The notes beneath the pieces were generated by a model, which made no database searches, was not told the DNA's origin, and was given only the letters and a program-made list of their open reading frames with translations. DNA of 64,000 nucleotides from Lachnospiraceae bacterium (GTDB lineage Bacteria > Bacillota > Clostridia > Lachnospirales > Lachnospiraceae): assembly GCA_017387565.1 (NCBI GenBank), contig JAFOEY010000010.1:24815-88814 (forward strand), in the 5' to 3' direction. The position numbers were made by a program, and so were the translations under genes. Every line of letters begins with the position of its first letter. The stretch's first letter is position 1. Shown piece by piece: positions 54,728 through 62,772 of this stretch.

Positions 54728-56233
54728 TTAGTTCCACTCTTCCACTGCCTTGTTGTAGTAATCCATCAATACAGGCTTTGTCAGTCGATTGATTTCTACG
54801 CTCTCGTCCATTTCATCCTTGCCAAACAAAAAAAGCGCCGAAACATTTTCCGTGGTCAGATATTTGGTTTCCACATCAAAAGTAAGCTCGCTTGTGAGTT
54901 CTTTTTTGCTAGCCATATTAAATCCCCAGTCTCCGAACGCCGGAACCTGAAGATGATAAGGCTTTACCAAAAAGCCTTCACTTTCTATTGTTTTATTGAT
55001 ACACCAGAAAGCCTTTGTCGCATAATACGGACTGGTAGACTGCACGACCATGACGCCGTCATCCTTTAAGCAGCCGCCACACATTCTGTAAAAGATATTA
55101 GAATATAATTTGTTGAGCGATTCACAGTTTGGATCCGGCAAATCCACAATAATCAAATCATACTTTTCTTTACAAGACTCCAGATATTCATAAGCATCTT
55201 CATTGTGCACGAAAAGCTTCTCTGATTTCAGACTGTCCTGATTAATGGAAGTAATGTTTTCATTGGTAGAACAAATCCGAATCATCTCCGAATCCAAATC
55301 CACCAGATCAATTTTTTCTACCTCGTCATACTTTAATACTTCGCGGACAGCCAGTCCGTCGCCACCGCCTAAAATCAATACATCAGATCGATTATTAAGT
55401 TCAGTCATAGGGATATGAACCAATGCCTCATGATAGCGGTATTCATCTGCTGTCGAAAACTGACAATTGCCGTCAATATAAAGGCGCACATCATCCCGAT
55501 GTTTGGTCATCACAATTTTCTGATATTCCGTCTGCTCCATATAAATGATATGATCGCGATACAAGCCTCCTTCTACACCTTCAGAAATATTATCTGCAAA
55601 TATCATTCCCAAAACCATAAATAGAGCAATGCAGGCAGCTAACAGACGATAAATTTTAATCTCCCGGACACGCTCTCCAAACCGCCACAAAATAAGCATT
55701 GCCGCAACGATATTGAGCAGTCCGCAAAGAAACGAGGTTGCAAAATAGCCAAGCTTCGGCAATAGTAGGAGCGGAAATGCAATCGCACCAAGCAGCCCTC
55801 CGATATAATCGAAACTGAAAATTGAGGACAATGTGACAGATAGGTCATTTTCATCCGCTTCAATAATCCTTGTCATAATCGGAATTTCGGCACCGGCCAG
55901 TGTTCCAATTAATATAATTTCCAAATACATCACGGCTGCATAATTGGAAATGTAAATATTGGATAAGAAAAGCAGAAGGGAGCTTACGCCCCCAACTATG
56001 CCAATACTCAATTCGATTGTGACAAAGATATTAAACAAGTTCTTTTTAAAATATTTTGATATGTAGGATCCAAAACCCAGTGCCGCCATATATAAGCCGA
56101 TAGTAATTGAATACTGCAGGGTGCTGTTTCCCAACAGATAAGAGCTGACCGCACTGATGATTAACTCATAACACATCGAACAGCCTGAAATAATCAGAGT
56201 TGTCAGCATCAAAAGTCTGTACTTTTTACTCAT
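54728..56233 (-). CDS. membrane-anchored spermidine synthase-like aminopropyltransferase
   Basis: 501 residues. Residues 1 to about 215 contain seven hydrophobic helices; the remainder is a spermidine synthase fold. It has YIDGNCQFSTADEYRYHEALVH (polyamine-site pattern split around residues 252-273), the AdoMet-type loop ILGGGDGLA (287-295), the acidic end of the next strand DLVDLDSEM, and the catalytic-Asp motif VDLPDPN (363-369). It would transfer aminopropyl from decarboxylated AdoMet to an amine at the membrane. The AdoMet decarboxylase two genes upstream supports this. Last gene of the cluster. Confidence 0.88.
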   Translation of the reverse strand: MSKKYRLLMLTTLIISGCSMCYELIISAVSSYLLGNSTLQYSITIGLYMAALGFGSYISKYFKKNLFNIFVTIELSIGIVGGVSSLLLFLSNIYISNYAAVMYLEIILIGTLAGAEIPIMTRIIEADENDLSVTLSSIFSFDYIGGLLGAIAFPLLLLPKLGYFATSFLCGLLNIVAAMLILWRFGERVREIKIYRLLAACIALFMVLGMIFADNISEGVEGGLYRDHIIYMEQTEYQKIVMTKHRDDVRLYIDGNCQFSTADEYRYHEALVHIPMTELNNRSDVLILGGGDGLAVREVLKYDEVEKIDLVDLDSEMIRICSTNENITSINQDSLKSEKLFVHNEDAYEYLESCKEKYDLIIVDLPDPNCESLNKLYSNIFYRMCGGCLKDDGVMVVQSTSPYYATKAFWCINKTIESEGFLVKPYHLQVPAFGDWGFNMASKKELTSELTFDVETKYLTTENVSALFLFGKDEMDESVEINRLTKPVLMDYYNKAVEEWN

Positions 56234-56266
56234 GTTAATACCTTTTCTTTGATTTCTATTTATATT

Positions 56267-56689
56267 TTACTGGATTACACCACTTACGATAAATGCGATA
56301 CCAACAAACATACCAAAAATCATAATGCCGGCTGCTTCATTTTTTTCTTTTAAAGCAACATTGAAGTTGAATTTTCTGTTGATGATATCAACAATAAAGT
56401 AAGCAAGAATAAATGCAACAATTCCGATAGCGGAATAAACAACGGTATCGATAGAACCTTGCAAAAGTTCGGCTGCTTCACCGGCAGAAAATGAAATAAT
56501 TGCTGAGCGAATGACAAATCCAAGCCCTGCATAGATACCGGCAGATACCCAGCCTACCGCTTTATTTCCATCATTAATTTCCTGCGGGAAATCAACCGGA
56601 ATGCACAAATCGATGATCCAATAACCAAGCATCATCATTACAAGACCAATAGCAAGATAAACGACTGTTTCAAGAATAATTGTTAACAT
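56267..56689 (-). CDS. DUF350 family membrane protein
   Basis: 140 residues with four hydrophobic helices arranged as two similar halves (VVYLAIGLVMMMLGYWIIDL and VVYSAIGIVAFILAYFIVDI), the internal duplication of DUF350 (YjfL-like). INDGNKAVGWVSAGIY and LKEKNEAAGIMIFGMF are the paired loop motifs. Function unknown, but DUF350 genes recur in polyamine- and envelope-stress-linked clusters. Start ATG follows AAGGAG. Thirty-three bases before the aminopropyltransferase. Confidence 0.88.
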   Translation of the reverse strand: MLTIILETVVYLAIGLVMMMLGYWIIDLCIPVDFPQEINDGNKAVGWVSAGIYAGLGFVIRSAIISFSAGEAAELLQGSIDTVVYSAIGIVAFILAYFIVDIINRKFNFNVALKEKNEAAGIMIFGMFVGIAFIVSGVIQ

Positions 56690-56719
56690 ATTTTTCTCCT
56701 TTTCTTAAAAAAACTTAAA

Positions 56720-57811
56720 CTACTTACCACTACTAATGCCACCGCTTGAAGAACTTCTATTATTCACGCTGGACTGTCTGACAGAATTGGAATAACTGTC
56801 AAAATATCCGTTTCCGATATTGTGCACCGTGGAACCGCTATACATTGTATATGCAGATGGTGAACTCTTATACTTGCCGGAATCGGTAGAATGTCCACTG
56901 CTGTAATAATGACTGCGATACCATTTCGTATCACTATCAGAGCATTTGTAAGGGGCATTGTCCGAGGTATAGTTGTACTTTCTGGGCGACACCTGAACGT
57001 AAACCATATCGGCTTCCCCTTCCGGATGATAAATCAAACAATACTCGCCACTTGTAAGGATTGCAATTTCTGCATCCGTCACATCATCCTTTTGCGTAAC
57101 AGACTCTGTCTTTCCTTCAATCCCATCAATAATATCTTTGGCAACGGCATCCGTTGTACTTTCACTTCCAAAGGGATGATAGGAATAAACCATGGCTTCC
57201 TGCTTTTCATTTCCGGTGATCGTCGTTTCATAATAATAATCAGACGAACCTTTCAAATATTTGGCTATCGCTTTATTATTCGAACCGGAAGCCGAAATAA
57301 TGGTTGATAGCATACTAAGAACATACATACCAATAAAGACACTGACAAAAACCCATACCAGCTTTTTTGAATTCGTTTTCTTTGGTTCTTTATAGCCCAA
57401 CACCACAATGTCTGTTGACTCAATATAGACGCCGCGGGAGTATTCGGCACCATCACTCCAGATTTCAACAGAAAGCGTCTTTTCTTCTGCTTCATCCTCG
57501 TATTCCACAAAATTTGCACGTTCACCGGGATCTACATCCACATCTCCACCAAATTCCCGTACAATTTGTGTACCCTCATCAACCTTGTGCCACTCCGGTC
57601 CGATCTGACCTCTGATATCGTTCGCCGGCCAGGAAAGCGAATACTCATTATAGCATTCATCACAGGAAAGCCAACGTTCTCCATTTTGCGTTCTTATTCG
57701 ATATTCTGTCCATTCCTTATTTCCATCCTGTGGATTGGAATATTTGATATAACCAATAACGGTTCCATCTATCCCATTGACCTTTAATATCGTACCAACT
57801 CGATAAAACAA
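56720..57811 (-). CDS. DUF4178-like membrane protein
   Basis: 363 residues. The N-terminal 125 residues, beginning FYRVGTILKVNGIDGTVIGYIKYS and including WTEYRIRTQNGERWLSCDE, fit DUF4178, an SH3-like beta fold usually encoded with DUF350 and aminopropyltransferases. One membrane helix lies near residues 148-170 (VWVFVSVFIGMYVLSML). The rest is an extracytosolic domain ending in a Ser/Gly-rich low-complexity tail. The start is TTG at 57811 with GGGGGT six bases before, so expression may be limited. Confidence 0.8.
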   Translation of the reverse strand: MFYRVGTILKVNGIDGTVIGYIKYSNPQDGNKEWTEYRIRTQNGERWLSCDECYNEYSLSWPANDIRGQIGPEWHKVDEGTQIVREFGGDVDVDPGERANFVEYEDEAEEKTLSVEIWSDGAEYSRGVYIESTDIVVLGYKEPKKTNSKKLVWVFVSVFIGMYVLSMLSTIISASGSNNKAIAKYLKGSSDYYYETTITGNEKQEAMVYSYHPFGSESTTDAVAKDIIDGIEGKTESVTQKDDVTDAEIAILTSGEYCLIYHPEGEADMVYVQVSPRKYNYTSDNAPYKCSDSDTKWYRSHYYSSGHSTDSGKYKSSPSAYTMYSGSTVHNIGNGYFDSYSNSVRQSSVNNRSSSSGGISSGK

Positions 57812-57872
57812 TGTTCTACCCCCTTCTTAAAAATATAATCATTCACATTATTTAAATTAAAACAATTCCTGA

Positions 57873-58208
57873 TTAACTATTAATTTTACGTTCTACCAAA
57901 TGAAGCTCAATTCGTTCGGCCTCAAACAATTCTTTCAGCTTTTCTGATATTCCATCAACAACCTCATCCTTGCAGGAAAAAATATCAATTGCCGCATATC
58001 CGTATTCGGGCCATGTATGTATTGAAAAATGAGATGTAGAAATCACTGCAAAGTATGTGACACCGATCGGTTCAAACTCATGCACGCACTCTTCAACAAT
58101 TTGTGCATCCACAAACTCTATCGCCATATGCGCAGCTTTTTTTACCGCTTCCACATCATCAATCATTTGCGAACATCCATACAAATCCGCAATTAACTGT
58201 ACTGCCAT
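57873..58208 (-). CDS. speD: S-adenosylmethionine decarboxylase proenzyme
   Basis: 111 residues, the small bacterial class-1B type. It makes decarboxylated AdoMet, the aminopropyl donor. STSHFSIHTWPEYGYAAIDIFSC holds the self-cleavage Ser59, His64 and Cys79, with the same spacing as Ser63/His68/Cys83 of the Thermotoga enzyme. The residue before the cleavage Ser is Thr58 instead of the usual Glu. Start follows GGAGATAAAAA. It sits inside the cluster with the aminopropyltransferase, giving a complete two-step route. Confidence 0.92.
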   Translation of the reverse strand: MAVQLIADLYGCSQMIDDVEAVKKAAHMAIEFVDAQIVEECVHEFEPIGVTYFAVISTSHFSIHTWPEYGYAAIDIFSCKDEVVDGISEKLKELFEAERIELHLVERKINS

Positions 58209-58222
58209 TTTTTATCTCCAAC

Positions 58223-58555
58223 CTAATTGTTTCTACCAAATAATTTGCCTGTCAGCTTGTGTAGTCTGCCATAATTGTGCTTCGATGAAGCTTTATCGCT
58301 TCCACACTTGGTACAACAGGAACAATCCGAGCGGTTATATGACCCGCAATATTCACATAGCCAGTCCGGTGCATCGGTCGTTTTCGCTTTTTCTTCCGCT
58401 GTCAGAGTTGCCGCATCCAAATCCTGCGGTAAATAAAACATCGTCTCCACGCCTCGCGGATTTCCACATGACGTGCACGCATCATAACGGGCCTTGATTG
58501 CCTTTGTCCCACAATAGACACAATCCCAAAGACCTTCGATTCTTCTTTCTTCCAT
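58223..58555 (-). CDS. small double zinc-ribbon protein
   Basis: 110 residues with two Cys4 modules: WDCVYCGTKAIKARYDACTSCG and WLCEYCGSYNRSDCSCCTKCG, both W-x-C-x2-C...C-x2-C as in RanBP2-type or zinc-ribbon fingers. The C-terminus is basic (KHNYGRLHKLTGKLFGRNN). No membrane segment. Likely an adaptor or RNA/protein-binding component of the cluster; function unknown. It lies 14 bases before speD and 52 bases after the channel gene. GGAGG is 14 bases from the ATG, a long spacing. Confidence 0.8.
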   Translation of the reverse strand: MEERRIEGLWDCVYCGTKAIKARYDACTSCGNPRGVETMFYLPQDLDAATLTAEEKAKTTDAPDWLCEYCGSYNRSDCSCCTKCGSDKASSKHNYGRLHKLTGKLFGRNN

Positions 58556-58607
58556 ATATTATATTTCCACCTCCGGCACACATCAATATCTATTCTTGAA
58601 AATCATA

Positions 58608-59312
58608 CTATTTTTCCAATTCTTCCATATATCCCGCCGTAATAATACCTGCCGGCAATGCAACAATCGCAATTCCGATAAAGGAAGACAACATTGTCAC
58701 AATCCGCCCAATCGTCGATACCGGATAGATATCACCATATCCCATCGTTGTTAAAGATACCGTTGCCCAATATATGGCATCAAAAAAGGTATCAAACGTT
58801 TCCGGCTCTACATTGAAAATAACAAGTGCCGAAATGAAAACGTACCCTAACGCAAACCAGATTACAACCATTAGTGAATCTTTCTGCTTGGAAAACACTC
58901 TGACGATCAGAGCAACGTTTTTCGAATAACGAAAGGATTTGAATATTCGAAATACTCTTAGAGAGCGAAATAAACGGGATACCTTTAACACACGAAAACC
59001 ATTGTTAATGAACGTAACAGAGGGAAGAATGGACACCAAATCCACAATTGCCATAAATGTAAACGGATATCTGACAAAAGACCATTTTCCCTGTTTTAAC
59101 TTATAATCTGCTGTAAGAAGTCGAAACAAATAATCAATTATAAAAATAAAAGCAGTTGTCTTATCCACGGTATTCAGAAACGCGGTCTGTTCTTTCACAG
59201 TTAACGGTAACAGACTGATGAAAATAACAAAAATCATAATAAAATCATAAGCCTGACTCCATCTATCGTTTTCTTTTGCAACTTCAATTATTTCGAATAA
59301 CCGCTTTCTCAT
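58608..59312 (-). CDS. voltage-gated-type potassium channel
   Basis: 234 residues, six membrane helices plus pore. S4 is unusually clear: RVLKVSRLFRSLRVFRIFK with Arg/Lys every third residue. The pore loop has the selectivity filter SLTTMGYGDIYP. Short cytosolic ends, no RCK domain. The ATG at 59312 follows GGAAA; a TTG four codons earlier is the alternative. First gene of the six-gene cluster. Its link with polyamine genes is suggestive since polyamines block inward-rectifier K+ channels, but that is inference. Confidence 0.9.
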   Translation of the reverse strand: MRKRLFEIIEVAKENDRWSQAYDFIMIFVIFISLLPLTVKEQTAFLNTVDKTTAFIFIIDYLFRLLTADYKLKQGKWSFVRYPFTFMAIVDLVSILPSVTFINNGFRVLKVSRLFRSLRVFRIFKSFRYSKNVALIVRVFSKQKDSLMVVIWFALGYVFISALVIFNVEPETFDTFFDAIYWATVSLTTMGYGDIYPVSTIGRIVTMLSSFIGIAIVALPAGIITAGYMEELEK

Positions 59313-59380
59313 AAATATTTCCAATCTTGTGATTTAAAAAGTCTAATCGTCATCGCAGACTTTAGATATATTTTAATATA

Positions 59381-59402
59381 TATATAGTAGGATTACTATA
59401 TA
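59381..59402. promoter_or_regulatory. 22-bp inverted repeat upstream of the K+ channel cluster
   Basis: TATATAGTA-GGAT-TACTATATA, perfect 9-base arms, 70 bases before the channel start. Either an operator or a leader hairpin. Confidence 0.55.
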
Positions 59403-59467
59403 ATATTTCGTTCATAATCAATCATGTTTTTTGTTAAAATGGTACAAAAAGCAATCTACAAAATTGT

Positions 59468-60047
59468 TTACCAGTATTGTTCTACTTTTGCTTTTGCTTC
59501 CGATTCATTAAAACCATATATTGCCATTACCTGTTCAACAGCATCAATCATGGCACCATGTCTTTCTTTCCAGTAAGCTGTTACTCCGGCAATTGCTTTT
59601 TCGATTTGAGATGTAGTAACGCTCTTGGTTACTTCTTTGGTTACTTCTTTGGTCACTTCTTTGGTTACTTCTTTGGTCACTTCTTTGGTTACACGTTCTG
59701 CTACTTCTTTTCCGTATGCAATTTTCTCTTCATAAATAATGCGTCCAACTTTTGTCATTTCCAGTCTCCTCCTTATCTCTTCAGCTACTTCTTCATCAAT
59801 AATCTTATCCGTAAAACTCAAAATCCCTGCAAACAAAAATCTCTGTGTATTCTGCTCCTCTATGCTTTTAATCAACTCGACCATTTTCTTTACAGCCTCT
59901 TTCTGTCGTTCTTTTCCACGATATGCCAGGGGTAGAATAATCATTTTCATTTTGATATGCAACAGCTGTTTTATCCACTTTGGGAGCAGCACGTTTTTTA
60001 TACTGTTTGCCTTTTTTCTTTCTTCTGTTTTGTTCTTTTCCATCCAT
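59468..60047 (-). pseudogene. Rpn/PD-(D/E)XK transposase-type gene with internal deletion
   Basis: The true start is the ATG at 60047 (AAGGAGG 7 bases upstream), reading MDGKEQNRRKKKGKQYKKRA and PKVDKTAVAYQNEND, a typical N-terminus of Lachnospiraceae Rpn-family nucleases. This frame soon fails, and the C-terminal half (KKMVELIKSIEEQNTQRFLFAGILSF in order, EEIRRRLEMTKVGRIIYEEK) continues in a different frame from about 59930. Most of the nuclease domain is missing. The remaining C-terminal frame contains a VTKE tandem repeat. Considered a decayed gene. Confidence 0.8.
59621..59692 (-). repeat. six 12-bp tandem repeats (VTKE units)
   Basis: TTCTTTGGT(T/C)AC on the plus strand, six units. T and C alternate at position 10, giving a 24-base higher-order period. 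In frame within the Rpn remnant it encodes VTKE repeats. Confidence 0.9.
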
Positions 60048-60304
60048 AAAATGTCCTCCTTAGCCTGCAGGAAGCAATCAATTTATAGATGAAACTTTCT
60101 CTCATTTCGAAACTTCCTGCCATATTCATAATAATTGTGAATTTAAAGCACGAATTGTTTCGATGGGCATACGCCCGAGATATCAGAATGATATAGATAT
60201 ATCTGTAATAGATACAGATAAAAAAGAAACTTATGCTTTGTAATGAATAACATAGCACAAGTTTCTTCACAGTTCAACAATAATCGTTATTTCGTTTTTT
60301 CAAA

Positions 60305-60493
60305 TCACCAAAGGATGACATTCAGAAACTGGCAGATGACAATCAAAAACTGGAAAATGAAAAATCCCTTATCAACCACCTGAATCAGATGCTCCTTGCT
60401 GATAACCGTATCGAAGATCTTACCAGAAACACTTGCGATGCAACGTTTCAAAAACAATTGCTTCAAGAATATAGTCTTATTTCAGAAAAATAA
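60305..60493 (+). pseudogene. C-terminal fragment of an Rpn-type protein
   Basis: A 62-codon open stretch with no start reads LADDNQKLENEKSLINHLNQ, then LADNRIEDLTRNTCDATFQK and a stop. The NRIEDL...FQKQLLQEY ending is the usual C-terminus of Rpn-like transposases of Lachnospiraceae. It lies in the opposite orientation to the neighbouring Rpn remnant and ends at the hairpin at 60521. Confidence 0.7.
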
Positions 60494-60520
60494 TAATTAA
60501 CCCCCACATATTATGCTAAA

Positions 60521-60559
60521 ATATCAAAGTCCGGTCAATAAGAAACCGGACTTTGATAT
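60521..60559. terminator. 15-bp perfect hairpin, bidirectional terminator
   Basis: ATATCAAAGTCCGGT and ACCGGACTTTGATAT with a 9-base loop between two convergent gene fragments. No long T-run on either strand. Confidence 0.75.
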
Positions 60560-60569
60560 AACAACAATA

Positions 60570-60911
60570 TTAATAATACATTCCTATAATTTCCAACTCC
60601 ACAAAATTTTCTTCAAGTTCTATATTTTTAAAATTCTCATCTTCACTTGGTTTTATCTCTTTCCTCAAGGCACGATTCAGTCCCAGAAAATCCCGATAAA
60701 CATCATAAGCTATATATCTGGTTCCATGCAGTTCTTTTTTATAAACAAGTCTTCCGAGAATGGTTACTTCTTCATTTTCATATTGCTCCAATTCATCCAC
60801 TTCAATCAAAAAATTATCCAATTTTAATTTGGAAAAAATCAGATTATAATCACCAAATCCATCAACTTCTGCCAACATCGGGATTTTAATCTTGCTTTTA
60901 TTTTTACCCAA
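60570..60911 (-). pseudogene. 5'-truncated uncharacterised gene
   Basis: 113 codons from a TTG with no ribosome site. The same frame stays open about 20 codons further upstream (FNQERELLNAVLGKNKSKIK), so the 5' end is probably lost. The protein is acidic with EVTILGRLVYKKELHGTRYIAYDVYRDF and a strand-rich end VELEIIGMYY, vaguely like DUF6414 C-termini. Function unknown. Confidence 0.5.
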
Positions 60912-61293
60912 TACAGCATTTAATAATTCTCTTTCCTGATTGAAAAACCTCAGAAATGAGGTCTATTTGTCGTGCTCAGATTTCCAAGATGCATCTTCAA
61001 AAGCAGTGACATAACCTTTACTTTTCGGTAAAGTGCAAAGATTGAAAGTCCATACATATCGGCTTCGGTGACGCGACTCTGTTCACTTTGGCAAAATCAA
61101 ACGCGGTGCAAACGAAAGGGCAGTTTTTCTATTGTTCAAGACTGCTTTTTCGTTTACACCGCTATTGATTGTAGCCTAAAGAAGTTTCAAGTAGGTTGGC
61201 ATTGCAAATTTATTAGCACTTTTCTAGTCGAAAATCACTAAATCAGCTAACGTTCTTTTTTCTTTCAAACACTGGTCACTCTCTCTTATCAAT
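60912..61293. other. gene-free region with a long hairpin
   Basis: No supported gene. At 61103-61162, GCGGTG(C)AAACGAAAGGGCAGT pairs with ACTGCTTTTTCGTTTACACCGC around a 16-base loop, a long near-perfect hairpin. Short open stretches upstream on the minus strand (about 60990-61090) look like gene debris. Confidence 0.6.
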
Positions 61294-61953
61294 CTATTTT
61301 ACTTGATAAGGCTTATCATCCAGCGGCTTCTTGCAACCATTCCTCTTCGCAATATAGTGAAATAATGCTTTCTGCATCCACTTACCAATACGCTTATGTT
61401 GTCGAATCTCTTTTTCCGAAAAATACTCCGGGGCAGCAAATTCATTTACTTCTTCCTTGTCAAAAGTTTCTTTCTGTGCAAAAGATCTTCCCATCTTTTC
61501 ATAATGTGCTACCAGCTTCTCTGCCATGTCCTCCGGCATCCAAGAAGGGCCAAAATTATCCCCTTTAATCAGCGTTCCATTATATTCACAGTTAAAATAT
61601 GACGGTAATATTTCTAAATATGCCTCTCCGCACCGAAGCTGGCTGGCTTCAGCAAAGCCTCCCTGTAGTATAAAAGACATTTTCGTGCCGTCCTCCTTTT
61701 TCGGTTGCAAAGTTTCTAAAAATTCCAACATAATTCCCGGCACACTTTCTACATACAAAGGAAGCGCAAATAAAATATTGCTATTTTTCTCATATGCTTC
61801 TTTAGCACCTGTCCACTGCTTTTTATCCGACAAATGCCAAACTTCTGTTGTATTTCCGCTCTCCTCGAATCCACGGACAAAAGTGCGGATAATTCGCGCT
61901 GTATTGCTCTTAGCCTCCACACGAGGACTTGCGTTAATTATTACTAAATGCAT
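61294..61953 (-). CDS. NAD(P)H-dependent flavin reductase family protein
   Basis: 219 residues, flavodoxin-like fold. HLVIINASPRVEAKSNTARI is the FMN-phosphate loop; NILFALPLYVESVPGIMLEFLETL is the second flavin loop and helix; FILQGGFAEASQ follows. The basic C-terminal 50 residues (RIGKWMQKALFHYIAKRNG) are an extension. No Cys cluster. It overlaps the upstream reductase gene by 10 bases and uses GGGGG within it, so the two are co-translated; they might form a heterodimer or sequential reductases. Confidence 0.82.
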   Translation of the reverse strand: MHLVIINASPRVEAKSNTARIIRTFVRGFEESGNTTEVWHLSDKKQWTGAKEAYEKNSNILFALPLYVESVPGIMLEFLETLQPKKEDGTKMSFILQGGFAEASQLRCGEAYLEILPSYFNCEYNGTLIKGDNFGPSWMPEDMAEKLVAHYEKMGRSFAQKETFDKEEVNEFAAPEYFSEKEIRQHKRIGKWMQKALFHYIAKRNGCKKPLDDKPYQVK

Positions 61954-62453
61954 GAAAGAATCCCCCTTCCTTCTTCTAACGGATATACACCAAGAGAGGT
62001 ACTTTCAAAATTAAGTGTCGTTCTCTCCATCCATTTTTCAAGATATGTATGTTCTGCATTCCCCGTATAAACAATTCCCATCTGCGGACGAATATCATAA
62101 CGCGGTACATGTCGCATCTGACCATCTACAAACTGTAAATACATTGTTGCAATCGGCAAAATTCTATCCAACAAATTTTTCGTCTGATAAGATACAAATC
62201 CAAATTTTATATCTGTAATGAAAACAATCTTCTCATGTTGTAAAATTTTTTTAAGAATAATCTCATAGTCATCCTTAATTGTACAGATTCCCGGTGTCTT
62301 CAACCAACAATAATTACAACCAATGCAATGCGATATTGTCATTCCCTTTGTACAAACCACCTCACTGCCCTCAGCCTGTGCGCATATCTGATTTTGCAAT
62401 TCCAAAACTTCATCATTATCCTCAGATAATGTATTTAACACAAGTACACTCAT
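61944..62453 (-). CDS. flavodoxin-fold NAD(P)H-dependent oxidoreductase
   Basis: 169 residues. The N-terminus VLVLNTLSEDNDEVLELQNQI has the fold but a degenerate phosphate loop. SHCIGCNYCWLKTPGICTIKDD is the CxxCxxC motif of iron-sulfur flavoproteins/NADPH-dependent FMN reductases (Isf-like). FVSYQTKNLLDRILP is the second flavin loop. The C-terminal MERTTLNFES...GVY is short. ATG preceded by GGGAGAAGAGAAT. First gene of the reductase pair. Confidence 0.82.
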   Translation of the reverse strand: MSVLVLNTLSEDNDEVLELQNQICAQAEGSEVVCTKGMTISHCIGCNYCWLKTPGICTIKDDYEIILKKILQHEKIVFITDIKFGFVSYQTKNLLDRILPIATMYLQFVDGQMRHVPRYDIRPQMGIVYTGNAEHTYLEKWMERTTLNFESTSLGVYPLEEGRGILSCI

Positions 62454-62545
62454 ATTCTCTTCTCCCTTTTCTACTCATTTAAATTAAACTTTCCTAAAAT
62501 CAAAAGTCATAATTCCCTCCGCAAAATTCAAATTCGTAATATATA

Positions 62546-62718
62546 GAGCGAAGAGTATACAACTCTTTGCTCTTTATTTTATGATGAAGGTGATTGGCCT
62601 ACGGAATTTCAAATTGGGACACCACGCCCGGAGAAAAATGTGTTAGCCAGCCTTCATTATTCTGCATTCGATTCAGCAAGTTGGGACATCGCTCCCGTTT
62701 AACCAACGAATATGAATG
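62546..62718 (+). ncRNA. candidate IS110 bridge RNA
   Basis: Directly upstream of the IS110 transposase lies non-coding sequence with three consecutive folds: a 5' hairpin GAGCgAAGAGT/ACTCTTtGCTC (62546-62572); stem-loop 1 closed by ATGAAGG/CCTTCAT and GGC/GCC (62584-62657) with a large internal loop; stem-loop 2 closed by CATTC/GAATG and GTTGG/CCAAC (62665-62718). Both loops contain a TTGGGACAYCRCKCCCG motif (62614-62630 and 62681-62697). IS110 bridge RNAs have this order: 5' hairpin, target loop, donor loop. Assignment is by analogy. Confidence 0.6.
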
Positions 62719-62772
62719 GATTCTGAAGAGCTGTATCCAATCAAAATACTATAAGTTAAAGGAGGTACCTTT

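Noticed and set aside
59621-59692. CRISPR-like or origin-type iterons
   Set aside because: The 12-base units are in frame and encode VTKE repeats, typical of protein repeat expansion.
60998-61090. Short minus-strand frames resembling protein debris
   Set aside because: Open stretches of fewer than 35 codons without start or family match; not enough to call a pseudogene.
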